The notes: generated from the sequence alone by a model not told the origin. 64,000 nucleotides of DNA from Planctomycetota bacterium (GCA_019636245.1 JAHBXX010000019.1:17435-81434); one strand, 5' to 3'; shown: positions 32,910-41,848, numbered from the stretch's first letter. Made by a program: numbers and translations.

Positions 32910-33551
32910 ATGCCCATGCTGTTCGAGAGTTTCGTCTTCGGCGCCGCCAACTCGGTGCACTGTGCGTGCATGTGCGGCCCGCTCGCCCTGGCGTTCGACA
33001 CCAGCGCCATGGGCGCGATCTCGTACCACATCGGCCGCACGATCTCGTATGGGGCCTTGGGCGTAGGGCTCGGCGCCCTCGGCGCCGCCTTCGGCAGCGA
33101 CCAGCTCGGCGCGCCGGGCGCCTGGGTGTCGTTCGTGCTGGCGGCGGGCCTCGTGCTGCTGGCGCTCGTCGGCGAACGCGGCGCCCTGCGGCTGCCCGGC
33201 CTGGGCCGGCTGGCCCAGCGCGCGCTCGGGCGGGCCCGCCGGCTGCCGGCCCACGCCCGCGCCGGAGCCCTCGGCCTCGCCACGCCGCTGCTGCCCTGCG
33301 GCCTGCTGTGGTCGGCGTGCGCCGGCGCCACCGTCGCCGGTTCCGGCCTCGCCGGCGGCGGCGTCATGGTCGGCTTCGCGCTCGGTTCGCTGCCGCTCCT
33401 GCTGCTGGCGCAGACGCAGGTCGCCCGGCTGCTGCAGCGCTTCGGCCCGCGCACGCTGTCCTGGGTGCAGCGCGCGGCGATGCTCGGCGCCGCGGCCGTG
33501 CTCGCCTGGCGCGGCGTCATGGCCGTGCAGGGGAGCAGCTGCTGCGACTGA
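32910..33551 (+). CDS. TauE/SafE (DsbD_2, UreH-like) family membrane protein of the cco region
   Basis: 213 residues with about six transmembrane helices. The N-terminal motif VHCACMCGPLALAF (H-C-x-x-M-C-G) is characteristic of the DsbD_2/PF13386 proteins often found beside ccoI/ccoS, where a role in copper handling or cytochrome assembly is suspected. A second conserved proline-cysteine site is in TPLLPCGLLWSAC. It ends with a CC pair (GSSCCD). ATG 32916 (third codon) is an equally likely start. It reads divergently from ccoI and continues into the EEP-family gene 2 bp later. Confidence 0.83.
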   Translation: MPMLFESFVFGAANSVHCACMCGPLALAFDTSAMGAISYHIGRTISYGALGVGLGALGAAFGSDQLGAPGAWVSFVLAAGLVLLALVGERGALRLPGLGRLAQRALGRARRLPAHARAGALGLATPLLPCGLLWSACAGATVAGSGLAGGGVMVGFALGSLPLLLLAQTQVARLLQRFGPRTLSWVQRAAMLGAAAVLAWRGVMAVQGSSCCD

Positions 33552-33553
33552 CC

Positions 33554-34306
33554 ATGCGGATCGTCTCCTGGAACGTGCACAAGTGCACCGGCGGCCTCGA
33601 CCGCCGCCACGATCCCGGCCGCATCGCCGCCGTGCTGTCCGAACTCGACGCCGACGTCGTGCTGCTGCAGGAGGTGGCGCAGAACGGCCGCTGGTACGGC
33701 GGTCACGGCACGCGCCAGGTCGACGTGCTCGGCGACGCGCTCGGGCTGCCGCACCGCAGCTACCACGTCAACGTGCGCTTCGGACCGCGGCGCGGCGAGT
33801 ACGGCAACGCGATCCTGAGCCGCCGGCCGATCGCCGACAGCGAGAACATCGACCTGACGCTGGCCGGCCGCAAGGCGCGCAGCGTGCTGCACGCCGAGCT
33901 GCGCCTGCCGCTGGCCGGCGGCCACACCCGCACGCTGCACGTGTTCAACCTGCACCTCGGCCTCGGCGAACGCGAACGCCGCGAACAGCTGCGCCGCTTC
34001 CTCGCCAACCGCCGCGTGCAGGGCATCCACCAGCACACGCCGGCGCTGGTCGCCGGCGACTTCAACGACGTCTGGGGCACGCTCGGCAAGCGCCTGCTGG
34101 TGCCGGCGGGCTTCACCGGCCCGGTCCGACCGCTGCGCACGTTTCCCGCCTGGGCCCCGGTGCGGGCGCTCGACTCGCTCTACGTGCGCGGCGACATGGC
34201 GGTGGTGCGGCTCGAGCGCGTGCGCACGCCGCTGTCGCGCGCGGCGTCCGACCACCTGCCGCTGGTGGCCGAGCTCCGGCTGCGGCCGGACGGCGACACG
34301 ACCTGA
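33554..34306 (+). CDS. Endonuclease/exonuclease/phosphatase (EEP) family hydrolase
   Basis: 250 residues, no signal peptide. EEP motifs in order: SWNVHKC (metal site), VVLLQEVAQ (metal-binding Glu), YGNAILSRRPI, FNLHLGL (His/Asp), VAGDFNDVWG (Asp, Asn) and the final SDHLPLVAEL (Asp-His). Members cleave phosphodiesters in DNA, phospholipids or phosphoinositides; the substrate is not evident. It follows the TauE-like gene with only 2 bp between stop and start, so they share a transcript even though a functional link is unclear. Confidence 0.9.
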   Translation: MRIVSWNVHKCTGGLDRRHDPGRIAAVLSELDADVVLLQEVAQNGRWYGGHGTRQVDVLGDALGLPHRSYHVNVRFGPRRGEYGNAILSRRPIADSENIDLTLAGRKARSVLHAELRLPLAGGHTRTLHVFNLHLGLGERERREQLRRFLANRRVQGIHQHTPALVAGDFNDVWGTLGKRLLVPAGFTGPVRPLRTFPAWAPVRALDSLYVRGDMAVVRLERVRTPLSRAASDHLPLVAELRLRPDGDTT

Positions 34307-34387
34307 CCGGACGCGGCGCCGCATCTACGCAGTGCGGCGACGCCGAACCGGGCTCTTCGTCGCACTGTGGCGGTCGGCGCGGCACAC

Positions 34388-34393
34388 TAGCGT
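34388..34393 (+). promoter_or_regulatory. Candidate -10 element (TAGCGT) of the cytochrome c gene
   Basis: CACTAGCGT lies 4 nt before ATG 34398 and 7 nt before ATG 34401. The usual 6-11 nt spacing seen elsewhere in the window would favour 34401 as the translated start. No SD is present. Confidence 0.4.
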
Positions 34394-34397
34394 GCCC

Positions 34398-35894
34398 ATG
34401 ATGCGAGGGATCCCGCTGCGCTCGTGGCCGCTGGCCACGTTCCTGCTCGCCATCACGTGCGCCACCCCCGAAGCCACGCCGTCCGCCGCCGCCGGCGATC
34501 GCGGCGCCGAGCTCTACGCCCGCCACTGCGCCGTCTGCCACGGCCCCACCGGCGACGCCGACACCGTCGTCGCCCAGCTGCTGCGGCCACGGCCGAACGC
34601 GTTCCGGCACGGGCTGTTCAAGCTGGTGAGCACGGCGAACGGCATGCCGACCGACGACGACCTCGTCGCCACCCTGCGGCGCGGCATGCCCGGCTCGACG
34701 ATGATGGCCTACGACTGGCTGCCGGAGGCCGACCTGCAGGCGCTGGCCGGCGAGGTGCGCCGGCTCGCCGTGCAGGGCCGCGCCGAGTCGATCCACCGCA
34801 CGGCCACGGCGACCAGCCGGCCGATGACGTCCGACCAGGCGGTCGCCATCGCGACGGCCGAACTCGCGCCCGGGCCGGCGCTCGACGTCGGCCCGCCGCT
34901 GCCGGCCACCGCCGAGAACCTGGCCGAGGGCGAGCGCCTCTACGGCCAGCACTGCGCCGGCTGCCACGGCAGCGACGGCCGCGGCCTGCCGGCGGGCGCC
35001 GACTGGCCGACCGACGGCACCTGGCTGTGGCCGCGGGACTTCACCGCCGGCTACCTGCGCGGCGACGCGACCTGGCGCGACCTGGCGCTGCGCATCCGCG
35101 CCGGCATGCCGGGCGCGCACATGCCGCCGGCGCGGCTCTCGCTGGAGGAGGCCCGGAGCCTCACGACCTACCTGAAGAGCCTGATCGCCGAGGAGGCGTC
35201 CGGCCACCACACGCAGTGGCGCCGCACCGTGCGCGTGCCGCGCCTCGCCGACCTCGGCGAAGCCCACCGGGCGCGCCTCGACCGGATCCGCCTGCCACTG
35301 GCGCCGCTCTGGTGGCGCCAGGACGCCTGCTCGGAGCTGTGGCTCACCGCCGCGCACGATGGCACCAACCTGTGGCTGCGGCTCGAATGGGACGATGCGA
35401 CCCGCGACGACGCCGCCACGCCGACCTCGACGATCGGCGATGGCGTGGCGATCCAGTTCGCGCTGGGGAACGACCCGCCGCTGGTGGCGATGGGCAGCCC
35501 CGACCGGCCGGTCAACGTCTGGCGGTGGCACGCCTACGACCCCAAGGGCCTCGCCGGCATGGTCGACCTGATCGCGCCCGCCCACCTCGGACTCGACGTG
35601 CCGCTCGGGGGCGTGCGCCCCAGGCCGCGCGCGGAGTCGCTCGCGCTCGAGGGCACGGCGTCGGCGCGGCGGGAGACGGGCAGCGGCCTGCCGCTCGAAG
35701 TGGCGACGCAGTGGCGGGACGGCCGCTGGACGGCGACCTTCCGCCGCTCGCTGCGCGCCCGCGCCACGAACGAGGTCGACCTCGAGGCGGCGGCGCCGGT
35801 GCTGTTCGCGTTCGCGGTCTGGGACGGCCGGCTCGACGCCCACCCGGGCTCGAAGGCGATCACGACCTGGCACGTGCTCGAACTCGACCCGTGA
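34398..35894 (+). CDS. Dihaem cytochrome c with C-terminal ethylbenzene-dehydrogenase-like haem domain
   Basis: 498 residues, exported (hydrophobic PLATFLLAITCA near the N-terminus; the Cys could be a weak lipobox). Two class I cytochrome domains carry CAVCH (Cys44-His48) and CAGCH (Cys186-His190), each with a distal Met motif (GMPGSTMMAY and GMPGAHMPPA). Residues about 275-498 resemble the EB_dh/DMSO-family gamma-subunit fold, with WWRQDACSELWLTAAHDG and LWLRLEWDD. Such proteins act as periplasmic electron carriers to reductases or dehydrogenases. No molybdoenzyme is in the window. The stop overlaps the next start (GTGA), so the beta-barrel gene is coupled. Confidence 0.86.
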   Translation: MMRGIPLRSWPLATFLLAITCATPEATPSAAAGDRGAELYARHCAVCHGPTGDADTVVAQLLRPRPNAFRHGLFKLVSTANGMPTDDDLVATLRRGMPGSTMMAYDWLPEADLQALAGEVRRLAVQGRAESIHRTATATSRPMTSDQAVAIATAELAPGPALDVGPPLPATAENLAEGERLYGQHCAGCHGSDGRGLPAGADWPTDGTWLWPRDFTAGYLRGDATWRDLALRIRAGMPGAHMPPARLSLEEARSLTTYLKSLIAEEASGHHTQWRRTVRVPRLADLGEAHRARLDRIRLPLAPLWWRQDACSELWLTAAHDGTNLWLRLEWDDATRDDAATPTSTIGDGVAIQFALGNDPPLVAMGSPDRPVNVWRWHAYDPKGLAGMVDLIAPAHLGLDVPLGGVRPRPRAESLALEGTASARRETGSGLPLEVATQWRDGRWTATFRRSLRARATNEVDLEAAAPVLFAFAVWDGRLDAHPGSKAITTWHVLELDP

Positions 35895-36817
35895 GTCCCG
35901 ACCGGCGGCTCCTGCGGCATCTGGCGACCCTGCTGCCGTGGCTGGGCTGCGCCGGCCTGCTCGGCGCGCAGGACATCGAGCCGCGCCGGTGGACGCACCT
36001 GCCGGTCGGCTCGCACATCCTCGGCGTCGGCTACGTCTACACCCAGGGCGAGCTGCGGCTCGAACCGGCCTCGCGCATCCAGGACGCCGACGTCGAGATG
36101 CACACGGTGCTGCTCAGCTACAACCACTACTGGGACCTGTTCGGCAACACGGCGCGCGTCGATCTGCTGCTGCCCTTCCAGCACGGGCGCTGGGAAGGGC
36201 TGCTCGACGGCGCGCCGGCCGCCACGAGCCGGGAAGGCCTCGGCGACCCCCTGGTGCGCCTGTCCGTGAACCTGGTCGGCGCGCCGGCGCTGGCGGGGCG
36301 CGAGTTCGTCGACTACACGCGCAGCCAGCCGAGCCGCACCACCGTCGGCGCGGCGGTCGGCGTGCGGCTGCCGCTCGGCGAGTACTACGAGGACCGGCTG
36401 ATCAACCTCGGCCAGAACCGCTACACGATCGAGACCCAGATCGGCGTGCTGCACACCGTGCCGGGCTGGTCGTACGAGGTCACCGGCTCGGTGTTCGTCT
36501 TCACCGACAACGACGAGTTCTTCGGCGGCACGACGCTCGAACAGGATCCGCTCTACGCCGTGCAGGCGCACGTGGTCCGCACCTTCCCCTCCGGCGCGTG
36601 GCTGGCGGCCGGCGCCGCCTACGGCTTCGCCGGCCAGTCGGTGCTCGGCGGCGGCAGCCTCGACGACGACCGGCGGAACCTGCTCTACGGCGCGTCCTTC
36701 GGCCTGCCGATCGGCGGCGCGCAGTCGGTGCGCATCGGCTACGTGCGCGGCGACACGTTCGCCGACGTGGGCATGGACAGCCACAGCCTGCTGCTGACCT
36801 GGGCGATCCGTCTCTGA
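35891..36817 (+). CDS. Outer-membrane beta-barrel protein (MetA-pathway/transporter-like)
   Basis: 308 residues with a GTG start overlapping the cytochrome stop by 4 bp. The signal peptide is HLATLLPWLGCAGLLGAQ. The mature part is a run of amphipathic strands (ILGVGYVYTQGEL, TVLLSYNHYWDLFG, VDLLLPFQHGRW, VGAAVGVRLPLGEYY, RYTIETQIGVLHTV, WLAAGAAYGFAG) ending SLLLTWAIRL. The pattern and PLGEYYEDRLINLGQNRY fit the MetA/phenol-degradation-type outer-membrane family (PF13557). Translational coupling suggests it works with the dihaem cytochrome, perhaps as a channel or surface partner; the substrate is unknown. Confidence 0.82.
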   Translation: MSPDRRLLRHLATLLPWLGCAGLLGAQDIEPRRWTHLPVGSHILGVGYVYTQGELRLEPASRIQDADVEMHTVLLSYNHYWDLFGNTARVDLLLPFQHGRWEGLLDGAPAATSREGLGDPLVRLSVNLVGAPALAGREFVDYTRSQPSRTTVGAAVGVRLPLGEYYEDRLINLGQNRYTIETQIGVLHTVPGWSYEVTGSVFVFTDNDEFFGGTTLEQDPLYAVQAHVVRTFPSGAWLAAGAAYGFAGQSVLGGGSLDDDRRNLLYGASFGLPIGGAQSVRIGYVRGDTFADVGMDSHSLLLTWAIRL

Positions 36818-36884
36818 GGCGGGTGGGCGCGGGCCCGGGCGGCACGGTCGACGCCGCCGTGGTCGCCGTGCGACACTGCGCATC

Positions 36885-37451
36885 ATGCACGCCGATGCGC
36901 CTCGTCCGGCCGCCCGTCGCCGCCTCTGGTACGCCCTGGCCGCCGTGGCCGTGCTGGTCGGCGGCTACTTCGGCGTGACCGCGTGGATCCGGCGCCACGT
37001 CGACCAGTGGATCCAGGCCGCCGTCGGCCAGCCGCTGCCGGCCTTCCGCCTCGCCGACCGCGACGGCCGCGTCTGGTCGGACGCAGACCTGCGCGGCAAG
37101 CGCGCGGTGCTGCACTTCTTCCGCTCGCGCTGCCACAGCTGCGACCTCGAGGCGCCGGCGATCCGCGACCTCGAGGCGCGGCTGCCGCCCGACGTCGTCT
37201 GCCTGCACGTGATGACCGATGCGCTGCTCGACTTCCCGCCCGAACTGACCGCGGCCACGATCGCCGGCAAGGCGTTCGCGCGGCCGGTGCTGATGGCCGA
37301 CGCCGCGTTCGTCGATGCGTTCCACCAGGTGCGCTGGTCGAACGTGACGCCGGTGACCTACGTCGTCGACACGGCCTCGGTGGTGCGCTTCGGCCTGCGC
37401 GGCCGGCAGACCGCCGATGGCATCGCGGCGGCGCTCGAGCGGGTGCGGTAG
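36885..37451 (+). CDS. Membrane-anchored thioredoxin-fold protein (TlpA/redoxin-like)
   Basis: 188 residues. One N-terminal transmembrane anchor (LWYALAAVAVLVGGYFGVTAW) is followed by a periplasmic thioredoxin fold: GQPLPAFRLADRDGRVWSDA, the redox motif CHSC (Cys83, Cys86) after VLHFFRSR, and the cis-Pro loop VTPVTYVVD. TlpA-like proteins reduce apocytochrome cysteines or copper-chaperone sites during oxidase assembly. Its place 67 bp after the cytochrome/beta-barrel pair and close to the cbb3 cluster fits such a role, by inference. Confidence 0.87.
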   Translation: MHADAPRPAARRRLWYALAAVAVLVGGYFGVTAWIRRHVDQWIQAAVGQPLPAFRLADRDGRVWSDADLRGKRAVLHFFRSRCHSCDLEAPAIRDLEARLPPDVVCLHVMTDALLDFPPELTAATIAGKAFARPVLMADAAFVDAFHQVRWSNVTPVTYVVDTASVVRFGLRGRQTADGIAAALERVR

Positions 37452-37539
37452 CGGAACGAGGACCCGGTCCCAGGATGGGCCGACGCGGCCGCGCGCCACG
37501 ACCGCCGCGCCGATAACGGAGCCTGGGCTTGAGGTCCGC

Positions 37540-39480
37540 ATGCACGACGCTCCTCGGTTTCGACTGCCTGGCTGGGTGCTGTTGGCCACCGCCGCCTGCG
37601 GCGGGGGCGGCGGCGGCGGCGGCGATGGCGCCTGGAGCCCGCGTTCGCTCGGCCTCGACGGTGGCACGGTGACCAGCCTCGCCGGCGACGGCGGCAGCAC
37701 GCTCTACGCCGGCACCAGCAGCAGTGGCGTGTTCCGCAGCGAGGACCACGGCGCCACCTGGGCCGCGACCGGAGGCGGGCTGCCCGACGCGGTCGTGGTG
37801 CCGCTCGGCGGCACGGCGGTCGTCGCTGCGCTGGCGGTCGATCCGGCGACCGCGACCACGGTCTACGCCGGCCTGCTGCGCGGCGGCGTCTACAAGAGCC
37901 TCGATGGCGGCGGCGGTTGGACGGCCGCCAACAACGGTCTCAGCGACCTCGACGTCACCTCGTTGGCGATCGACCCGACCGCGCCGGCCACCGTCTACGC
38001 CGGCACGATCGGCAACGGCGTCTTCCGGTCCACCAACGGCGGTGGCAACTGGGTCCGGCGCGTCTCCGGGCTCGACCACCGCGACGTGCACGCGCTGGCG
38101 CTGGCGCCCTCGAACCCGACGCGGCTCTACGTCGGCACGCCGGCCGGCGTGTTCGTCAGCACCAACGCGGCGACGACCTTCGCCGCCACCGGCCTCGGCC
38201 CGACCGACGTCGCGGCGCTGGCCGTCGATCCGTTCGACCCGCTGACCGTCTACGCCGGCATGCCGGCCGGCGGCGTGTGGAAGTCGACCGACGGCGGCGC
38301 GTCGTGGGCGTCGGCGCGCAACGGCATCCCGAGCCTGCACGCGGTGCAGGACCTGGTGATCGATCCGGCGACGCCGACCACGGTCTACGCCGCGCTCGAC
38401 GGCGGCGGCATCTACGCGACCACCGACGGCGGCGCCAACTGGGCGCCGGTGGCCTCGGGCCTGCGGTTCCTCGACGTCGAGGCGCTGCTCGTGCACACCG
38501 CCGATCCGACCCGGCTGGTGGCCGGCACGTTCGGCGGCGGCGTGTTCGTGTCGACCGACGGGGCGGCGAGCTGGACGCCGCGCAACAGCGGGCTCGGCGG
38601 CGGGTCCGTCACCGACCTCGTGGTGGCGCCGGGCGCGCCGGCCGCGCTGTGGGCGGCGACGAACGCCGGCGTGTTCGTGTCGACCGACGGGGCGGCGACC
38701 TGGGCGCCGCGCCACGACGGGCTCGACCGTTGGGAAGTGCAGGCGCTGGCGGTCGGCGCGGCCCACTACGTCGGCACGCTCGGCGGCGGCGTATTCCGTT
38801 CGCTCGATGCCGGCGGCGCCTGGGCCGCCGCCAACAGCGGCCTCGGCGACCTGCAGGTGCAGGCGCTGGCGGTCGACAGCGGCAGCGCGCTCACGCTCTA
38901 CGCCGGCACGCGGTCGGGCGGCGTGTTCCGCAGCAGCGACGGCGGCGACAGCTGGACCGCGGTGAACAGCGGGCTCGGCAACCTCGACGTGCGCGGCCTC
39001 GCCGCGCACCCGACCGCGGCCGGCACGGTCTACGCCGCGACGCGCAGCGGCATGTTCCGCAGCACGGACGGCGGCGCGAGCTGGACCGGCGCCAACACCA
39101 ACCTCGACGACCCGGTGCTCAACTGCGTCGCCATCGATCCGGTCACGCCGACGACGCTGTACGCGGGCACGGTCAACGACGGCGTCTACCGGTCGACCAA
39201 CGGCGGCCAGAGCTGGCAGCGCCGCACCAACGGGCTCGCCGCCGACACGATCGTGCGCATCGCGATCACTCCCGGCAGCCCGGACCGCATCGTCGCCGTG
39301 AGCGCCGGTGACGCCGACGACGGCCGCAACGCCGGCGTCTACCTGAGCGCCAACCGCGGCGATGCCTGGACCCAGGTGAACCTCGGCCTGCGCCCCGCCG
39401 CAGCGACCGCGGTGGTCGTCGATCCGGCGAGCGGGGTGACGTTCGTCGGCACGCGTGGCGGCGGCGTGTTCCGTCGCTGA
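37540..39480 (+). CDS. BNR/Ycf48-type beta-propeller lipoprotein
   Basis: 646 residues. A lipobox ends the signal peptide (LLATAAC, then a Gly run), so it is membrane-anchored and exposed. About a dozen repeats of roughly 43 residues follow, each with VYAGT, GGVFRSTDGG-type Asp-box and SW...NSGL segments, as in sialidase/BNR and photosystem assembly (Ycf48-like) propellers. This implies two tandem propellers. No catalytic residues can be assigned. Two repeats are almost identical in DNA, suggesting recent duplication. Start ATG 37540 immediately precedes the signal sequence; the frame is open further upstream but non-coding in character. Confidence 0.86.
   Translation: MHDAPRFRLPGWVLLATAACGGGGGGGGDGAWSPRSLGLDGGTVTSLAGDGGSTLYAGTSSSGVFRSEDHGATWAATGGGLPDAVVVPLGGTAVVAALAVDPATATTVYAGLLRGGVYKSLDGGGGWTAANNGLSDLDVTSLAIDPTAPATVYAGTIGNGVFRSTNGGGNWVRRVSGLDHRDVHALALAPSNPTRLYVGTPAGVFVSTNAATTFAATGLGPTDVAALAVDPFDPLTVYAGMPAGGVWKSTDGGASWASARNGIPSLHAVQDLVIDPATPTTVYAALDGGGIYATTDGGANWAPVASGLRFLDVEALLVHTADPTRLVAGTFGGGVFVSTDGAASWTPRNSGLGGGSVTDLVVAPGAPAALWAATNAGVFVSTDGAATWAPRHDGLDRWEVQALAVGAAHYVGTLGGGVFRSLDAGGAWAAANSGLGDLQVQALAVDSGSALTLYAGTRSGGVFRSSDGGDSWTAVNSGLGNLDVRGLAAHPTAAGTVYAATRSGMFRSTDGGASWTGANTNLDDPVLNCVAIDPVTPTTLYAGTVNDGVYRSTNGGQSWQRRTNGLAADTIVRIAITPGSPDRIVAVSAGDADDGRNAGVYLSANRGDAWTQVNLGLRPAAATAVVVDPASGVTFVGTRGGGVFRR
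38538..38698 (+). repeat. Recently duplicated propeller repeat unit
   Basis: A 32-nt block is identical at 38538-38569 and 38667-38698, 129 bp (43 codons) apart, inside the BNR propeller gene. The rest of the units diverge. This is an internal protein repeat, not a CRISPR or mobile element. Confidence 0.75.
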
Positions 39481-39562
39481 CGGTGCTGTGCCGGCGGGTG
39501 GGCTGCGCCGCATGCGCGTCGAGCGTGGCGGCGCAGTCGGCGGCAATCCCGCCGACGTCGCG

Positions 39563-41848
39563 TCACCGGGCCACGTTCACGGTCGCCACCATGGCGCCAT
39601 CGCCATCCCGGCGCACCGCAACGGGGATCGGCTCCCCGACTTCCTCCCAGGCTCCCAGCACGTACTTCACGATGCTGACGGGCACTCCATCGCCGAGCGT
39701 GTCCTCCAGGTCCGCTTCCCCGTTCACGTCCGTGCACAGCATGCGCCCGCCCGGCAATCGCAGCCATGTGCCCGCCATCACTCCGGAGGGACCCACGACG
39801 CGCAACTGCATTCCAACCAGATGGAAGCCGCTGGCGAGTTCCTGTCCTGCAGCAGTACCAACTTCGACCAACGTGGCTGTGCTGCGCTCCACGGCCGAGG
39901 ACGTGTCGAGGCCCCGCACGACAAGGCAGTACAGTCCCGGGACCACCGTCAAGCTGGCTCTCCCATTCGGCGCAACCCGCGTGGACAATCGAACGCCCCG
40001 CCGCTGCACCGGGACAAGGGAGACCCGGTCGCCAGGCATCAAACCACGCGCTGCGTGGGCGTCACTCGCGACGTCTACCGCGACCAGGATCACGTTGCTG
40101 GCGTCCAGTTGCAACGCATGGCCTTCCCGGACCGAGTATGTGCCAAGCTCGATACTGTTCAGCTCGGTTCGGTCCTTGCCCACCATCAGGACTACCTTGT
40201 AGTCGTCCTCCGTGACGCCAGACACGGCGAACTCGCCGTCACGGATGTCCGCATCTCTTGCTGCCCCGTCTCGCATGCGCAGGAACCGGAGCTGTCGGAG
40301 CATGCTGCTCGCACTTCTGTTCCAGGTAATGGTGCCTTGCACATGCAAGGCCCTGCGCAGTTGGCAGACGACCACGGCGTCGTCTGCCAGCTCGACCCTA
40401 CCGCGCTCGTAGCCGGATGCCGAGATCAGGAGGTCGCAACTGTCGCCGACGGCACCGTTGCACCGCACGGAACCCGACGCATCCGTGATCCACTCGCCCT
40501 GGACGATGTCCTTGGTGCCCATCGATCCCAGCGTCCACCGCCAAGCTTGGCCGCGATGCTCTGCATCCCGGTAGCCGGCTACGAGCTGGACCACCGCGCC
40601 TACGACCGCCGATCCTGTGCGAGCATCGACCACCGTGGCGGTGTAGGTCCGGGCCGACAAGGAGGTGTGGAACCAACGTTCGCCAGGGAGTGTTGCCTCT
40701 TCCACCCAGACATCGCACACAGCGACCCCCGGGAAGCTGGGGGACCGTACAAGCAGGCGATCGCCGTCCACGAGTGGCCCCTGCAAGTCGACGACACCAA
40801 GGGAAATGGCCTGCTGGGAAGTGAGTTTGCCAGAGCGGTAAACGGACACCGAGCCAGTTGCCAGTGCTCCTTGCGGCCCTGTGATACTGAGGCGACAAGC
40901 CGACTTGCGATGGACGACGATCGTCACCAGCTCCGCATTTCCAACGGGGAACGGGCCAAGATTGCCGGCGCACTCATGCGTCCCGGAACTGCATGCTACA
41001 TCGAGAAAGCATGGCTGTCGTACGCCGACAAGGGAAAACCGGCCGTTCGCATCAGTGCGTGTGCCCTCGGCCTCCCCGGATGGTCGCACGTCGACGTCAC
41101 GGCATGGATCGCCCTGTTCGTCGACGACTCTTCCCATGAGAGTGTTCGTGTGCCGCACTTTCACTGAGAGGCGCCATAGGGCATCCCGGTCGATGTCGAG
41201 GCGTCGAGGGTCGCAGTGGTATGGCGGGTCACACGACACGGCCCATGGGCCCCGCAACAGAATCAGATCGTGGGAAGAGTCGTTGGCACAGTCGACGACG
41301 TGGGCCAGATGCTGTGAAATGCCGTGGGTGGATTGCCCCAGGAAGTCGAGTCGAACGCGGGCGAGTCCGCCCACGTCGGGGCCGCGGTCGATGAGGAGGC
41401 GCACGGCGTGGTTGCGGCGCAGCGCCGTCAGTGTCTCCTCGGGACAGAGAGCAGACACATGAATCACCCCACTGTAATCAGGCATGCCTTCCACGACGTA
41501 GCTGCCCGGGGCACCAATAGTCACACGGCCATCGCTGTCAGAGACAAGGACCTGCTGGGTCATCCTCTCAGCCAGCCTGAGTCCAGCAAGTGGCGCGTCC
41601 GTGTCGGCATCGAGCAGCCGCAACCGACCAAGAGCGCCCGCCAACAGCCGCTCGGTCGCGCCGCTCCGTTCCATGGGCTCATGTGAGGCGCTCTGCGGAG
41701 TTGCGGGAGCAGTGGCGGCAGGCCGCAGTCTAGCGCCACCGATCGCCTGCCAGGCGTACCAGGACCCGGTGAGTGCGAGGCCGAGCGCGATGAGGATCGT
41801 GCACAGGCCATGGGGCCATCGCAGCGCCAGTCCTGTAGTGGATCTCAT
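39563..41848 (-). CDS. Membrane-anchored protein with carboxypeptidase-regulatory-like repeats
   Basis: 761 residues. An N-terminal transmembrane anchor (GLCTILIALGLALTGSWYAW) is followed by several beta-sandwich repeats of CarboxypepD_reg/Cna-B type. Examples are LLDADTDAPLAGL, LMGRVVDEQGDPCRDVDVRP with TRTDANGRFSLVGV, and VVDARTGSAVVGAVVQLVAG. At least ten cysteines are scattered through the extracellular part. No enzyme domain is visible. Codon use is less GC3-biased than in neighbouring genes (many A/T-ending codons), pointing to different ancestry. It lies 21 bp after a short ORF on the same strand. The role is unknown; an envelope or adhesive structure is possible. Confidence 0.8.
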   Translation of the reverse strand: MRSTTGLALRWPHGLCTILIALGLALTGSWYAWQAIGGARLRPAATAPATPQSASHEPMERSGATERLLAGALGRLRLLDADTDAPLAGLRLAERMTQQVLVSDSDGRVTIGAPGSYVVEGMPDYSGVIHVSALCPEETLTALRRNHAVRLLIDRGPDVGGLARVRLDFLGQSTHGISQHLAHVVDCANDSSHDLILLRGPWAVSCDPPYHCDPRRLDIDRDALWRLSVKVRHTNTLMGRVVDEQGDPCRDVDVRPSGEAEGTRTDANGRFSLVGVRQPCFLDVACSSGTHECAGNLGPFPVGNAELVTIVVHRKSACRLSITGPQGALATGSVSVYRSGKLTSQQAISLGVVDLQGPLVDGDRLLVRSPSFPGVAVCDVWVEEATLPGERWFHTSLSARTYTATVVDARTGSAVVGAVVQLVAGYRDAEHRGQAWRWTLGSMGTKDIVQGEWITDASGSVRCNGAVGDSCDLLISASGYERGRVELADDAVVVCQLRRALHVQGTITWNRSASSMLRQLRFLRMRDGAARDADIRDGEFAVSGVTEDDYKVVLMVGKDRTELNSIELGTYSVREGHALQLDASNVILVAVDVASDAHAARGLMPGDRVSLVPVQRRGVRLSTRVAPNGRASLTVVPGLYCLVVRGLDTSSAVERSTATLVEVGTAAGQELASGFHLVGMQLRVVGPSGVMAGTWLRLPGGRMLCTDVNGEADLEDTLGDGVPVSIVKYVLGAWEEVGEPIPVAVRRDGDGAMVATVNVAR

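Noticed and set aside
32840..32910. FNR/FixK box (TTGAT-N4-ATCAA) in the ccoI/TauE gap
   Set aside because: No such sequence was found; only a weak imperfect repeat GTTCGGTGACCAAC is present.
37690..39470. Regular repeats considered as CRISPR or minisatellite
   Set aside because: The 129-bp periodicity is the protein repeat of a beta-propeller with a single uninterrupted reading frame.
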